A stretch of DNA of 64,000 nt from Leadbetterella sp040829825 (GCF_040829825.1 NZ_JBFOLH010000002.1), one strand, 5' to 3'. Numbered from the stretch's first letter, positions 27,348-36,660 are shown. Numbers and translations are program-made. The notes: a model not told the origin generated them from the sequence alone.

Positions 27348-27604
27348 TATCCTTGTCGTTTTGAAATTACTGCAGGAGGGGGATTTCCCGGTGTATGTAG
27401 CGCAATGAATGATTTATAACAGGTTCAGTTCAGGCCGGCCCCTCCGGGTTTATTGTCATGCAAAGTAAAAGCATTTGTAGTGCCCGGGGAAGCTTTTTAA
27501 AGGCCTGAGCACCAGATTTAATTGAATTTTACTTGAAGTTAAAATAAGCTTAAAAAGAAAAAAGGCGCTACAGCCCGGCTTTTGCAGACTAATTCTGCCG
27601 GATA
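27348..27604. other. Gene-free stretch between RND operon and queD
   Basis: No ORF with coding character, no RNA gene and no repeat was recognised here. It is A/T-rich toward queD and should hold the promoter of the minus-strand RND operon, although no exact TAnnTTTG was seen on that strand. Confidence 0.4.
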
Positions 27605-27636
27605 TTGTGTAATCTCGGATTTTGAGAATAATTTTG
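27605..27636 (+). promoter_or_regulatory. Promoter of queD-lpxB
   Basis: TTG (27605-27607), a 21-nt spacer and TAATTTTG (27629-27636), an exact -7 box. The predicted start of transcription is about 13 nt before the queD ATG at 27656. Confidence 0.55.
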
Positions 27637-27655
27637 CCCTCTGAACTTTGCAGTG

Positions 27656-28066
27656 ATGATTCAGATAACAAGAAGAGAGACATTTAACGCGGCGCACAGG
27701 CTGTATAACCCGCGGTGGTCGGAGGAGAAGAATTTCGGGGTTTTCGGGCCCTGTTCACGGGTTCACGGGCATAACTGGGAGCTCTTTGTAACGGTAGAAG
27801 GAGAAGTGAGCGAGGAAACCGGCTTTGTGATCGATCTCAAAGCGCTCAGCCGGACCATGCGCGAAGAGGTCATTTCAAAAGTAGATCACACCTATCTGAA
27901 TGAAGATGTGGAATTCCTGAAGGGGAAGCTCCCCACTACCGAGAATTTTGCCATGGCCGTATGGAAAATTTTGCAACCCGTGCTCCGGGAAAAATACGGT
28001 GTTGAGCTGTACCGGATCAAGCTGACGGAAACCGCCAACCATTTTGTAGAATATTTTGGGAAATGA
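27656..28066 (+). CDS. queD: 6-carboxytetrahydropterin synthase / 6-pyruvoyl-tetrahydropterin synthase family (QueD-like)
   Basis: 136 residues from the ATG at 27656, directly after a GTG that could also serve. Zinc ligands His14 ('NAAHRL'), His37 and His39 ('VHGHNW') and the catalytic Cys33 ('GPCSRVHGHNW') are present, and 'PTTENFAMAVWKIL' is typical of the family. It converts dihydroneopterin triphosphate to 6-carboxytetrahydropterin for queuosine or, in related enzymes, to 6-pyruvoyl-tetrahydropterin. No other queuosine gene is next to it. The stop overlaps the lpxB start by 4 nt. Confidence 0.88.
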   Translation: MIQITRRETFNAAHRLYNPRWSEEKNFGVFGPCSRVHGHNWELFVTVEGEVSEETGFVIDLKALSRTMREEVISKVDHTYLNEDVEFLKGKLPTTENFAMAVWKILQPVLREKYGVELYRIKLTETANHFVEYFGK

Positions 28067-29151
28067 AATATTTTATCGTAGCCGGAGAAAGATCGGGCGA
28101 CCTGCACGCAGGTAACCTGGCGGCCGCCATGCGGCAGCTTGACCCGGCTGTGGAGCTGCGCGGCTGGGGCGGGGAAAAGATGCGGGGGGCCGGTGTACAG
28201 ATACTGCAGCGCTACGAGGAGCTGGCCTTTATGGGCTTTTGGGAAGTGCTGAAAAACCTGGGAAAGATCAGGGGCTTCATGCGCCTGGCACAGCAGCAGA
28301 TTGAAGCCTTCAGCCCCGATGCGCTGATCCTGGTAGACTATGCCGGCTTTAACCTCCGGCTGGCCAGGTGGGCCAAAGCCCGGGGCATACGCGTCTTTTA
28401 TTACATTGCGCCCAAGGCCTGGGCCTGGAACAAAAGCCGTGTGCACCAGCTGCGGAAATACACCGATCTTACGCTGGCCATTTTCCCTTTTGAAGTGCCT
28501 TTTTTTGAACAATACGGTGTACCCGTAAAATATGTGGGTAACCCGCTTTTTGACGAGATCCGGCAGTTCAGGCCCGATCCCGCTTTCCTGGCTGACCGGG
28601 GAAGCAAACCGGTGGTTGCGCTGCTGCCGGGCAGCCGGAAACAGGAGATTGAGGCCATGCTGAAAACCATGGCTGAACTGACCCGCACCCTGCCGGAGTA
28701 TCAGTGGGTGATTGCCGGGATCTCCACCTTCCCGCGCGCATTCTATACTTCGCAGGGAGGAACATTTCAGCTGGTGTTTGACCGCACCTACGACCTGCTT
28801 TCCGTAGCCGATGCCGCCGTGGTGACCTCCGGTACTGCTACCCTGGAAACCGCCCTGTTCCGGGTGCCGGAAGTGGTGGTGTATAAAACCAGTGCGCTTA
28901 CCTATGCCATTGCCCGCCTGCTGGTGAAGATCCGTTTTATTTCACTGGTGAACCTGGTGGCGGATAAGGAAGTGGTGAAAGAGCTTATACAGGGAGAATA
29001 CACGACGGAAAACACCGGAAATGAGCTGAAAAAGCTGCTTTCGGATAATAAATTCCGGGAAAGGCAGTTAAATGAGTATAAAATCCTGACGGAAACGCTG
29101 GGAGACCGTGAAGCCTCGAAAACCGCGGCACACACTATTTTAAACTTTTAA
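28063..29151 (+). CDS. lpxB: Lipid-A-disaccharide synthase
   Basis: 362 residues. The GT19 start 'YFIVAGERSGDLHAGNLAAAM' with 'GWGGEKMRGAG', 'LAFMGFWEVLKNL', 'LVDYAGFNLRLA', 'YYIAPKAWAWN' and 'VGNPL' are diagnostic. LpxB joins UDP-diacylglucosamine and lipid X into the lipid A disaccharide at the inner membrane. Translationally coupled to queD; followed 4 nt later by a small lipoprotein gene. Confidence 0.96.
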   Translation: MKYFIVAGERSGDLHAGNLAAAMRQLDPAVELRGWGGEKMRGAGVQILQRYEELAFMGFWEVLKNLGKIRGFMRLAQQQIEAFSPDALILVDYAGFNLRLARWAKARGIRVFYYIAPKAWAWNKSRVHQLRKYTDLTLAIFPFEVPFFEQYGVPVKYVGNPLFDEIRQFRPDPAFLADRGSKPVVALLPGSRKQEIEAMLKTMAELTRTLPEYQWVIAGISTFPRAFYTSQGGTFQLVFDRTYDLLSVADAAVVTSGTATLETALFRVPEVVVYKTSALTYAIARLLVKIRFISLVNLVADKEVVKELIQGEYTTENTGNELKKLLSDNKFRERQLNEYKILTETLGDREASKTAAHTILNF

Positions 29152-29155
29152 ATAC

Positions 29156-29629
29156 ATGAAAAAGATCACGCTCGTATGTATATTGTTTTTAACGGCCCTG
29201 GCCTGTAAGAAAGACGATCCGGAAACTCAGGGAACGCCCATGGAAAGGCTGGCCGGTACGGAGTCGAAAAAGTGGAAGCTGAGCTTTGCCGAAGCCAGGG
29301 ATAAGGAGGGGGCCTCTGTTTCGTTAATGGCGCTCTACGAATGCTGGGCAGATAATTTGTTAACACTTTATAGCAACGGAACCTATACCTTGGAGGATAC
29401 CGATAAAAAATGTTCAAACTTTGAGGATATATCTTCTTCATGGACACTTTCAGAAAACGCGGATCAGATTAAGCTGGCCAACTTCACGATTGCCGGCCAG
29501 GCTTTTGAAAACCTGACCCTGGAAGTGAAAGAGATCAAAAAGTCTTCTTTTTCCGGGATAGCCCGGAATGTTACCTACGGAACCCTTGTGGCGGATGAAG
29601 TAGAGCTGCGTTTTAAGGTATCCGATTAA
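29156..29629 (+). CDS. Small lipoprotein, lipocalin-like
   Basis: 157 residues with a lipoprotein signal ('LFLTALAC', Cys17) and the charged 'KKDDPE' tail that usually follows in Bacteroidota. The rest alternates short strands ('WKLSFAEARD', 'LTLYSNGTYTLED', 'SSWTLSENADQIKLANF'), like the lipocalin-like domains of many Bacteroidota lipoproteins. Its position 4 nt after lpxB suggests co-transcription. Function unknown. Confidence 0.8.
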   Translation: MKKITLVCILFLTALACKKDDPETQGTPMERLAGTESKKWKLSFAEARDKEGASVSLMALYECWADNLLTLYSNGTYTLEDTDKKCSNFEDISSSWTLSENADQIKLANFTIAGQAFENLTLEVKEIKKSSFSGIARNVTYGTLVADEVELRFKVSD

Positions 29630-29694
29630 GTTTTTTCATTCTCCGAAACATATTTGCAGGTTTGCGTGTTAAGTTATAGTAATGGTATGCATTT

Positions 29695-31140
29695 ATGAGT
29701 AAAGATACAGATATACTGGAGGAAATCACCTCCTCGGAATATAAATACGGGTTTTATACAGACATCGAGGCCGATGAGGCGCCTCCGGGTCTGAGCGAAG
29801 ACATCGTACGGTTCATTTCAGCCAAAAAGAATGAGCCGGAGTGGATGCTGGAATGGAGGCTCAAAGCCTACAACGAATGGTTAAAAATGACCGAGCCGGC
29901 CTGGGCCAACGTAACGTATGAAAAGCCTGATTTCCAGGCTATCAAATACTACTCGGCCCCCAAGCAGCAGAAAAAGCTGAACAGCCTGGATGAGGTGGAT
30001 CCCGAGCTGCGGAAGACCTTTGAAAAGCTGGGTATTTCACTCAGCGAGCAGAAGCGTATTTCAGGTGTGGCGGTAGATGCGGTGATTGACTCCGTATCGG
30101 TAGCCACTACTTTCCGCGCCGAGCTGATGGAAAAAGGCATTATTTTCTGCTCTATTTCTGAGGCTATCCAGGAGCATCCCGAGCTGGTGAAGAAATACCT
30201 GGGCTCGGTGGTTCCGGTGAAAGACAATTTTTATGCGGCCCTGAATTCCGCCGTTTTTTCTGACGGTTCGTTCTGCTACATTCCGAAAGGAGTAAGATGC
30301 CCTATGGAGCTGTCTACCTACTTCCGGATCAATGCTGCCGGTACCGGGCAGTTTGAGCGTACCCTGATCATTGCCGATGAGGGAGCCTATGTCAGCTACC
30401 TGGAAGGGTGTACAGCCCCCAGCCGGGATGAAAACCAGCTTCACGCGGCTGTAGTAGAGATATTTGCCCACGAGAATGCGGAAGTAAAATACTCTACCGT
30501 GCAAAACTGGTATCCCGGAGATAAAGAAGGAAAAGGCGGTGTCTTTAACTTTGTAACCAAAAGAGGCCTGTGCTTCGGAAATAACTCCAAGATCTCCTGG
30601 ACCCAGGTAGAAACCGGTTCGGCCGTGACCTGGAAATACCCGTCGGTTATCCTGAGAGGAGACCACTCTATCGGTGAATTTTACTCCGTGGCAGTGACCA
30701 ATAACTTCCAGCAGGCGGATACGGGTACAAAGATGATCCATATCGGTAAAAACACCCGGAGCCGGATCGTTTCCAAAGGTATTTCAGCCGGAAGAAGCCA
30801 GAACTCCTACCGGGGGCTGGTAGAAATATCGAAGCGGGCCGATAACGCCCGTAACTTCTCACAGTGTGATTCCATGTTGCTGGGCGACCGTTGCGGAGCG
30901 CATACTTTCCCGTACATTGAATGCAATAACCCAACAGCCAACGTGGAGCACGAAGCGACTACCTCTAAAATCGGGGAAGATCAGCTGTTCTACTGCAACC
31001 AGCGGGGAATTGATACCGAAACGGCTGTAGCCCTCATTATCAACGGTTACGCCAAGGAAGTGCTGAACCAGCTTCCTATGGAATTTGCCGTAGAGGCGCA
31101 GAAGCTGCTGGCGGTGTCGCTGGAGGGCTCTGTGGGGTAA
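29695..31140 (+). CDS. sufB: Fe-S cluster assembly protein SufB
   Basis: 481 residues, full length. 'SEYKYGFYTDIEADEAPPGL', 'SVVPVKDNFYAALNSAVFSDGSF', 'YIPKGVRCPMELSTYFRIN', 'QFERTLIIADEGAYVSYLEGCTAP' and 'GDRCGAHTFPYIE' are SufB signatures. SufB is the scaffold of the SufBCD complex for Fe-S cluster formation. The sufC, sufD and sufS genes that normally follow are not in this window; a terminator lies straight after. Confidence 0.96.
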   Translation: MSKDTDILEEITSSEYKYGFYTDIEADEAPPGLSEDIVRFISAKKNEPEWMLEWRLKAYNEWLKMTEPAWANVTYEKPDFQAIKYYSAPKQQKKLNSLDEVDPELRKTFEKLGISLSEQKRISGVAVDAVIDSVSVATTFRAELMEKGIIFCSISEAIQEHPELVKKYLGSVVPVKDNFYAALNSAVFSDGSFCYIPKGVRCPMELSTYFRINAAGTGQFERTLIIADEGAYVSYLEGCTAPSRDENQLHAAVVEIFAHENAEVKYSTVQNWYPGDKEGKGGVFNFVTKRGLCFGNNSKISWTQVETGSAVTWKYPSVILRGDHSIGEFYSVAVTNNFQQADTGTKMIHIGKNTRSRIVSKGISAGRSQNSYRGLVEISKRADNARNFSQCDSMLLGDRCGAHTFPYIECNNPTANVEHEATTSKIGEDQLFYCNQRGIDTETAVALIINGYAKEVLNQLPMEFAVEAQKLLAVSLEGSVG

Positions 31141-31150
31141 AAAAGAATCG

Positions 31151-31158
31151 TATTTTTG
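31151..31158 (+). promoter_or_regulatory. Possible -7 promoter box ahead of mtgA
   Basis: TATTTTTG is an exact TAnnTTTG match 46 nt before the mtgA ATG. It lies just before the sufB terminator hairpin, so a transcript starting here would begin inside the hairpin; function is uncertain. Confidence 0.3.
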
Positions 31159-31160
31159 CT

Positions 31161-31188
31161 AAGGTCTGCTTTTAGTAGACCTTTTTTT
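31161..31188 (+). terminator. Rho-independent terminator of sufB
   Basis: AAGGTCTGC / GTAGACCTT pair over 9 positions with one G-U, loop TTTTA, followed by seven T. It separates sufB from mtgA. Confidence 0.8.
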
Positions 31189-31203
31189 ATAGGAAAAATT
31201 AAT

Positions 31204-31929
31204 ATGGCAGCAAAGAAGAAAACTACACTCCTCGGCTCAGTAAAGCAATTGTTCGTAAAAGTAATTTTTTATTTCTTTGTTTTTTCCATTGGCGGGGTGA
31301 TCCTGCTTAAATTTCTGCCTGTCCCGTTTACCATGACCATGATTGACCGGAAAGTGAAGTCGCTTTTCCGGGGACAGGACTCGGAGATCCATTACAAATG
31401 GCGCTCATATAACGAGATTTCACGGGAGATGCACCTGGCCGCCGTAGCGGCAGAAGACCAGAACTTTCCTAACCACTGGGGCTTTGATTTCAAGGCCCTT
31501 GAAAAAGCCTATGTCAATAACCAGAAAGGGAAAAAAGTGCGGGGAGCCAGCACCATCAGCCAGCAGGTGGCCAAAAATGTCTTCCTGTGGCAGGGCAGAA
31601 GCTACTTCCGGAAGGCGCTGGAGTTTTACTTCACCGGCCTGATCGAGCTGATCTGGGGCAAGCGGCGCATCCTGGAAGTCTATGTGAATGTAGCAGAAAT
31701 GGGGAAAAATACATTCGGGGCGGAAGCTTCGGCACAACGCATATTTAAAAAACCGGCCAAAAACCTGACCCGGGCAGAAGCAGCCCGCCTGGCGGCAGTA
31801 TTGCCCAGCCCGAACAAATGGTCAGCCGCTAAACCTGGTCCCTACGTAGCACGGCGCACGGCCGTTATTCAACGGTACATGCAGGCATTGGGGGGAGTGA
31901 AGTACATTGCAGATCTGAGGAGGTTTTGA
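31204..31929 (+). CDS. mtgA: Monofunctional biosynthetic peptidoglycan transglycosylase
   Basis: 241 residues from the ATG at 31204; a longer frame to 31156 runs through the sufB terminator and is rejected. One membrane helix (about 14-36) anchors a GT51 domain: 'AAVAAEDQNFPNHWGFD' with catalytic Glu84, 'GASTISQQVAKNVFLW' and 'KRRILEVYVNVAEMG'. It polymerises lipid II into glycan strands and lacks a transpeptidase domain. Its stop overlaps the TTG start of the DUF5686 gene. Confidence 0.94.
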   Translation: MAAKKKTTLLGSVKQLFVKVIFYFFVFSIGGVILLKFLPVPFTMTMIDRKVKSLFRGQDSEIHYKWRSYNEISREMHLAAVAAEDQNFPNHWGFDFKALEKAYVNNQKGKKVRGASTISQQVAKNVFLWQGRSYFRKALEFYFTGLIELIWGKRRILEVYVNVAEMGKNTFGAEASAQRIFKKPAKNLTRAEAARLAAVLPSPNKWSAAKPGPYVARRTAVIQRYMQALGGVKYIADLRRF

Positions 31930-34406
31930 ATACACGCATCAGGCATATCGGGCCCGTCATTTTTCTTTTAGGTTTCCTGCTTTACGGGCACCTGCACGCC
32001 CAGGAAAGGCAGATCCGTATAGCTGTACGCGACTCGGCCACCGGCGAGCCGTTGATCGGTGCCGTTATCTGGGCGGGTAAGGCATTGGGGCAAACCAACG
32101 GGGAGGGCATTTTTACGGCCACCCTGGGCAGCAGCGCCCGTACGCTTCGAATCACTTCCGTAGGGTATGATACCCGGATCTACCGCCTGGAAGAGGTGGG
32201 CGATACCCTCGATGTACAAATGCAGGCCGGCTTTACCCACCTGCAGGAAGTGAAAGTAAAAAAGCGCCGATACCGGAACAAGGGAAACCCGGCGGTAGAG
32301 CTCATCCGGAATGTGATAGCAAATAAGTCGCTTAACCGCAACCCGGGATACGCCTGGTACAAAGAGCATGAGAAAGTACGGATCGGGCTGGTCAACCGGC
32401 GCGAAAGGCTGCTGAAGCACCCGGTGGTTCGTTTATTTCCGGCACTCGAACAGAATTTTGACTCCCTGCGGGTAGAAGGGCGCATTTTTCTGCCGCTTTA
32501 TGTGCAGGAGCTGCTGAACGAATATCATACCGATTCAGGGCAGACGGTCAAAAAAGTACTGGAAGAAAAGGCGGTTTCACTCGATGAAAGCATTTTTGAT
32601 AACGAAGGCATCCGCATGTACATAGCCCACGCCTACCAGCCTTTTGATATCTATGAAAATAACATGATGCTGATTACCAACCAGTTTGTGAGCCCCATAG
32701 CTGACCTGGCACCGGCATTTTATATGTACGATATTATCGATACCGTGCAGGTAAGGGAGAAACGGCTGGTGAAGCTGCTGTTTACCCCGCGCAATTCTAC
32801 CGATTTCCTGTTTTGGGGCGATATGCGGGTTGACCTCGATACCTACGCGGTTACGGAAATTAACCTGCGTATCGGGAAAGGCATTAACCTGAATTGGGTG
32901 CGTAACCTGGAAATTACCCAGCGCTTTAACCGGAACAGCGAGGGAAGGTATAACCTGGCGGTCAGCAATATGGCCATGGAGTTTTCGGTTGCACCGAAGA
33001 GCCGGGAGTCGATCCTGACCGAACGGCTGGTCACTTATTATGACTACCGGAACACCCGGCCGGAGGCGGCAGCTCCCTTAACACCTGTCAGGAAGGGTAT
33101 GCAGGAAGATATCGGCGAGCCATCGGATTACGATCATAAAATTTACCGGATGCTCGACAGCCTGAAAGAAACCCGCCGGTTCAAAACCGTTTCTGCGCTG
33201 ATCGGACTGGCGGCCTATGGCTATTTCAACACCGGTAAATATTTTGAAATGGGGCCCGCCTCGGCTTTTGTAGGCCATAACCAGCTGGAGGGCTTCCGGC
33301 TAAGGCTGGGAGGCCGGACCATGCCCGCCTTCAGCAACCGTATTTTCCTGGAAGGGTTCGGTGCGTATGGCTTTGATGACCGGAAATGGAAATACAATGC
33401 TACCGTTACCTATTCTTTTACCGGCAAAAACAAGTACGTTTTCCCCATGAAAAACATCATGGCGGGTTACCGGAACGACATTGAGATACCCGGAAATAAT
33501 CTGCGGTATACGGCAGACTACAGCTTCCTGCTGAATATTCCGCGCGGAGAAGTGAACAAGTGGGTATACTACAAACGGTTTACACTGCGGTATGTACAGG
33601 AATTTGAAAACCGGCTGTCGTACCGGCTGGGCTTTGAGCACACCGTTCAGAATCCTGCAGGATCGCTGAATTATCTTAAAGAAGGCACGGAGATCACTAA
33701 TTTTACCACCTCCGAAATAAAGGGCGAATTCAGGTATGCGCCGCACGAGCGGTTTTACCAGGGAAAAACCAACCGGTCGAGCCTGGTCACCCAATACCCT
33801 GTGTTTACGTTACGGGGTGCCTGGGGCCTCAGCGGACTGTACGGCAGTAAGTACGATTACCGGAAGCTGAGCCTGAATATCGATAAGCGCTTCCTGCTTT
33901 CGCCGCTGGGCTATATGGAAACCACGCTGGAGGCTGGAGCTACCTTCGGAAAAAACCTCCCGTTTCCCCTGCTCGATATCATGCGGGCCAACCAGACCTA
34001 CACCTTCCAGCAGGCTTCGTATAATATGATGAATTTTATGGAATTCGTAGCAGACCGTTTTGTGGCGTTACGGCTCGAACATAATTTTAACGGTGCTGTG
34101 CTGAATAAAATACCCCTGGTATCGCGGCTGAAGTTGCGGGAATTTGCCACGTTCAAAATCCTGTACGGAGGACTGCAGGCACAGAACCGGCCCGGTACGG
34201 GTACCGGCATATTTGCCTTTCCCACCGATGCGGAAGGCCGGCCGGCCATGTTTAGCCTGAACGAAAAGCCGTATATGGAAGGCAGCCTCGGGATAGGCAA
34301 TATCCTGAAGTTTTTCCGGGTGGATGTGGTCAAACGGTTTACGTACCTGGATCACCCTGGAGTAACGGGCGTGGGTATCCGGGTCCGCGCCGACATGGAT
34401 TTTTAG
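31926..34406 (+). CDS. DUF5686 outer-membrane protein with carboxypeptidase-like regulatory domain
   Basis: 826 residues from a TTG at 31926 that overlaps the mtgA stop (TTGA); this start gives a good signal peptide ('FLLGFLLYGHLHAQ'). Residues about 30-105 form a CarboxypepD_reg-like domain ('DSATGEPLIGAVIWAGK', 'TNGEGIF', 'ITSVGYDT'). The DUF5686 region follows, with 'NPAVELIRNVIANKSLN', then a long barrel-like C-terminus. Members are Bacteroidota outer-membrane proteins of unknown job. Its coupling with a cell-wall glycosyltransferase gene hints at envelope biogenesis, which is inference. Confidence 0.88.
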   Translation: MNTRIRHIGPVIFLLGFLLYGHLHAQERQIRIAVRDSATGEPLIGAVIWAGKALGQTNGEGIFTATLGSSARTLRITSVGYDTRIYRLEEVGDTLDVQMQAGFTHLQEVKVKKRRYRNKGNPAVELIRNVIANKSLNRNPGYAWYKEHEKVRIGLVNRRERLLKHPVVRLFPALEQNFDSLRVEGRIFLPLYVQELLNEYHTDSGQTVKKVLEEKAVSLDESIFDNEGIRMYIAHAYQPFDIYENNMMLITNQFVSPIADLAPAFYMYDIIDTVQVREKRLVKLLFTPRNSTDFLFWGDMRVDLDTYAVTEINLRIGKGINLNWVRNLEITQRFNRNSEGRYNLAVSNMAMEFSVAPKSRESILTERLVTYYDYRNTRPEAAAPLTPVRKGMQEDIGEPSDYDHKIYRMLDSLKETRRFKTVSALIGLAAYGYFNTGKYFEMGPASAFVGHNQLEGFRLRLGGRTMPAFSNRIFLEGFGAYGFDDRKWKYNATVTYSFTGKNKYVFPMKNIMAGYRNDIEIPGNNLRYTADYSFLLNIPRGEVNKWVYYKRFTLRYVQEFENRLSYRLGFEHTVQNPAGSLNYLKEGTEITNFTTSEIKGEFRYAPHERFYQGKTNRSSLVTQYPVFTLRGAWGLSGLYGSKYDYRKLSLNIDKRFLLSPLGYMETTLEAGATFGKNLPFPLLDIMRANQTYTFQQASYNMMNFMEFVADRFVALRLEHNFNGAVLNKIPLVSRLKLREFATFKILYGGLQAQNRPGTGTGIFAFPTDAEGRPAMFSLNEKPYMEGSLGIGNILKFFRVDVVKRFTYLDHPGVTGVGIRVRADMDF

Positions 34407-34500
34407 GGCCCCAATGGCTACAGGTATCCACAGATAAAAAACGGAATATCATTATGACAACCCTTTGAACTTCCGGAAAATAGCCGTCAACCTATCCATA

Positions 34501-34596
34501 CTAACCACGAATCCAACCTAACCACGAACCCAACCTAACCACGAACCCAACCTAACCACGAATCCAACCTAACCACGAATCCAACCTAACCACGAA
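34501..34596. repeat. 17-bp tandem repeat, about 5.6 copies
   Basis: Unit CTAACCACGAAYCCAAC, repeated head to tail at 34501, 34518, 34535, 34552 and 34569 plus an 11-nt partial copy. Only one base (T/C) varies among the units. The final partial copy runs into a CCAC-GAA-GTGG mini-palindrome. It sits between convergent genes and is probably a variable-number repeat. Confidence 0.9.
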
Positions 34597-34614
34597 GTGG
34601 TGTCATGATTATAG

Positions 34615-35820
34615 CTATTTGCGGTCAATAGCCATCATCTTCGGAATAAAGAAAGAGATGAGACCCAGTAAGGCTATTCCGCCACCCAGCAGCACGAAAG
34701 TCTGGTTAATGCCCAGGTGGTCGGCAAAGATGCCTATGCCCAGCAAGCCGATGATTGAAGGGAACAGCGAAATGCTGCCGAACATGGCAAATACCCGGCC
34801 TAGCACTTCCGGTTCGATCTTTTCCTGGATAATGGTATTGAAGCTGGCATAATACACCGACGAAGCAATGCCGCCGATCCCGGTGAGAACCACGAACAAA
34901 ATAAATTGGGAAGACGGAAGCAGTCCTGAAAACGCCAGGGCCAGCCCCAGTCCCAGGTAGGTGATATTGACCAGGGCTACCTTGTTCATCCCGGTATTGG
35001 AAATGCCCAGGAAACCTCCGCCCACCAGCATTCCCACTCCCCAGATCACTTCTATTATGCTTACTTCAAATTTTCCTCCTTCGAAATGACGAAGGGTCAT
35101 GAGCGGGAACAGGATGGCAATCGGCATGATGAACAGGGTAACCAGGATGGAAAACAGGAAGAGCAGCCCCATACCCGACTTGGAAACCACCGCTTTGATG
35201 CCTTCCCTGACCTGGAAAAATACACTTTCAGCGTGCTCTGCTGTTTTTTCGGGGTTGGGAATAGCGATAAACACCAGCGATATAATGGCCACGGCTGCAC
35301 CTAAAACGTCAAACAAAAGTACGTACTCAATATCGAGGTAAGTGATGGCCAGGGCGCCCAGGGCCGGCCCGCCGATGGTAGAAACCGACTGGATGGTCTG
35401 GTTAATACCCGAAATCCGCAGCAGCTGGTCTTCCGGGGCCAGGAGGGGGATTGACGCCTGCATGGCCGGCATATGAAAGGCCGATCCGGCCGACCGCAAC
35501 GCCATCAGGAGGTAAATAAGGCCTACCTGGGGTTCTCCGAAATAAAAAAGTATGGAGATGGCCAGGGTGCACGCAGCAATAAAGCCGTCGGCCAGCATCA
35601 TGGTGAGCTTCCGGTTCCAGCGATCAACATATACTCCTGAAAAAAGCCCCAGAACAGCCTGGGGCAGGAAGCTGGCAATGGCCGAGTTGGCCAGGATCAC
35701 CGCTGAGTCGTATTGAATGCTCAGCCACAAAATAATGGCGAAATTAACCAGGCTACTGGTAATGATAGATATAAATTGACCTGTCCACAGTATGGCAAAG
35801 GTACGTTTCCAGTTTTGCAT
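34615..35820 (-). CDS. MFS transporter, macrolide-efflux-like
   Basis: 401 residues with about 12 membrane helices. The start 'FAILWTGQFISIITSSL' and 'GVYVDRWNRKLTMMLAD' (the loop 2-3 MFS motif, Asp-x-x-x-Arg) fit the MefA-type drug exporters; 'ALRSAGSAFHMPAMQASIPLL' and 'FALSLIGPALGALAI'-like 'TIGGPALGALAI' also match that group. Proton-driven export of a small molecule is likely; the substrate is unknown. Divergent from the pentapeptide-repeat gene. Confidence 0.87.
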   Translation of the reverse strand: MQNWKRTFAILWTGQFISIITSSLVNFAIILWLSIQYDSAVILANSAIASFLPQAVLGLFSGVYVDRWNRKLTMMLADGFIAACTLAISILFYFGEPQVGLIYLLMALRSAGSAFHMPAMQASIPLLAPEDQLLRISGINQTIQSVSTIGGPALGALAITYLDIEYVLLFDVLGAAVAIISLVFIAIPNPEKTAEHAESVFFQVREGIKAVVSKSGMGLLFLFSILVTLFIMPIAILFPLMTLRHFEGGKFEVSIIEVIWGVGMLVGGGFLGISNTGMNKVALVNITYLGLGLALAFSGLLPSSQFILFVVLTGIGGIASSVYYASFNTIIQEKIEPEVLGRVFAMFGSISLFPSIIGLLGIGIFADHLGINQTFVLLGGGIALLGLISFFIPKMMAIDRK

Positions 35821-35985
35821 TACTAAAGTATGATTTTTGAGGCTAAGAATAAGCCATAAGGCTCATCTTCAGTTGGTTTCTGATGTCACGCCGGTATCTT
35901 CTGGGGGATATGCGGGAATCTGAGTCATAATTTTCCGGTTTAAATGTAAATATAATAAAAAAAGAAAAGTTAAAAAAGTTCCTTG

Positions 35986-35993
35986 TAGCTTTG
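35986..35993 (+). promoter_or_regulatory. -7 promoter box of the pentapeptide-repeat gene
   Basis: TAGCTTTG, an exact TAnnTTTG match, 23 nt before the ATG at 36016. Confidence 0.5.
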
Positions 35994-36015
35994 CCGGTAT
36001 AATCAGCAAGGCAAT

Positions 36016-36576
36016 ATGTATTTTGAAACACAGGTTTTTGAAGGGGCGGGCAGCTTGCAGCGGGGAGAATACGAAAACTGCACGTTTGTCAACTGTGACC
36101 TGACAGAAGGTGACTTCACCGGGTTTAAATTCATTGATTGTGTCTTTGAAGGCTGTAATCTCAGCATGATCAAACCGGCCGCTACCGCTTTCCAGGAAGT
36201 AAAATTTAAAGACTCCAAAATGCTGGGAATCCGGTTTGACATAGCCAATGGTTTCGGGCTGGCTTTTTCGTTTGAGAACTGTCGCCTCGACCATTCTTCT
36301 TTTTTCAGGCTGAGGCTCCGTAAAACAAAATTCAGAAACTGTGACATGGAAGGGGTAGACTTCGGGGAAGCTGACCTCTCCGAAGCCGTTTTTGAAAATA
36401 CCAACCTGCGGCAGGCTATTTTTGATAACAGTGTGCTGGAAAAAGCAGACTTCCGGACCGCCTCGGGCTTTTCCATAGACCCGGAGCGGAACAGGCTGAA
36501 GAAGGCCAGGTTTGCGCAATCGGGGCTGGCCGGCCTGCTGGACAAGTACCAGATACAGGTAGATAAGAGCTTATAA
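36016..36576 (+). CDS. Pentapeptide-repeat protein
   Basis: 186 residues. Repeats of the A(D/N)Lxx type run through most of the chain: 'YENCTFVNCDLTEGDF', 'FKFIDCVFEGCNLSM', 'VDFGEADLSEAVFENTNLRQ', 'AIFDNSVLEKADF'. These build a right-handed quadrilateral beta-helix. The Cys-rich N-terminal coils and the size are close to Qnr/McbG-like DNA-mimic proteins that shield gyrase, but the family also has many members without such a role. No signal peptide, so cytosolic. Confidence 0.85.
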   Translation: MYFETQVFEGAGSLQRGEYENCTFVNCDLTEGDFTGFKFIDCVFEGCNLSMIKPAATAFQEVKFKDSKMLGIRFDIANGFGLAFSFENCRLDHSSFFRLRLRKTKFRNCDMEGVDFGEADLSEAVFENTNLRQAIFDNSVLEKADFRTASGFSIDPERNRLKKARFAQSGLAGLLDKYQIQVDKSL

Positions 36577-36652
36577 ACCGCCGGCAGGTGCCTGAATCCG
36601 GGCCGGATGCTACGAATGCATAAAATTTTTCTGATTCTACCGAAAGAACTCT

Positions 36653-36660
36653 TAAATTTG
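36653..36660 (+). promoter_or_regulatory. -7 promoter box of glyA
   Basis: TAAATTTG, an exact TAnnTTTG match, 39 nt before the glyA ATG. Confidence 0.5.

Noticed and set aside
34501..34596. CRISPR array
   Set aside because: The 17-bp units are directly adjacent without spacers, too short for CRISPR repeats, and no cas gene is near.
35869..35928. 19-codon minus-strand ORF (MTQIPAYPPEDTGVTSETN)
   Set aside because: It begins with ATG after an A-rich stretch, but there is no promoter pair or terminator to support it and 19 codons can arise by chance.
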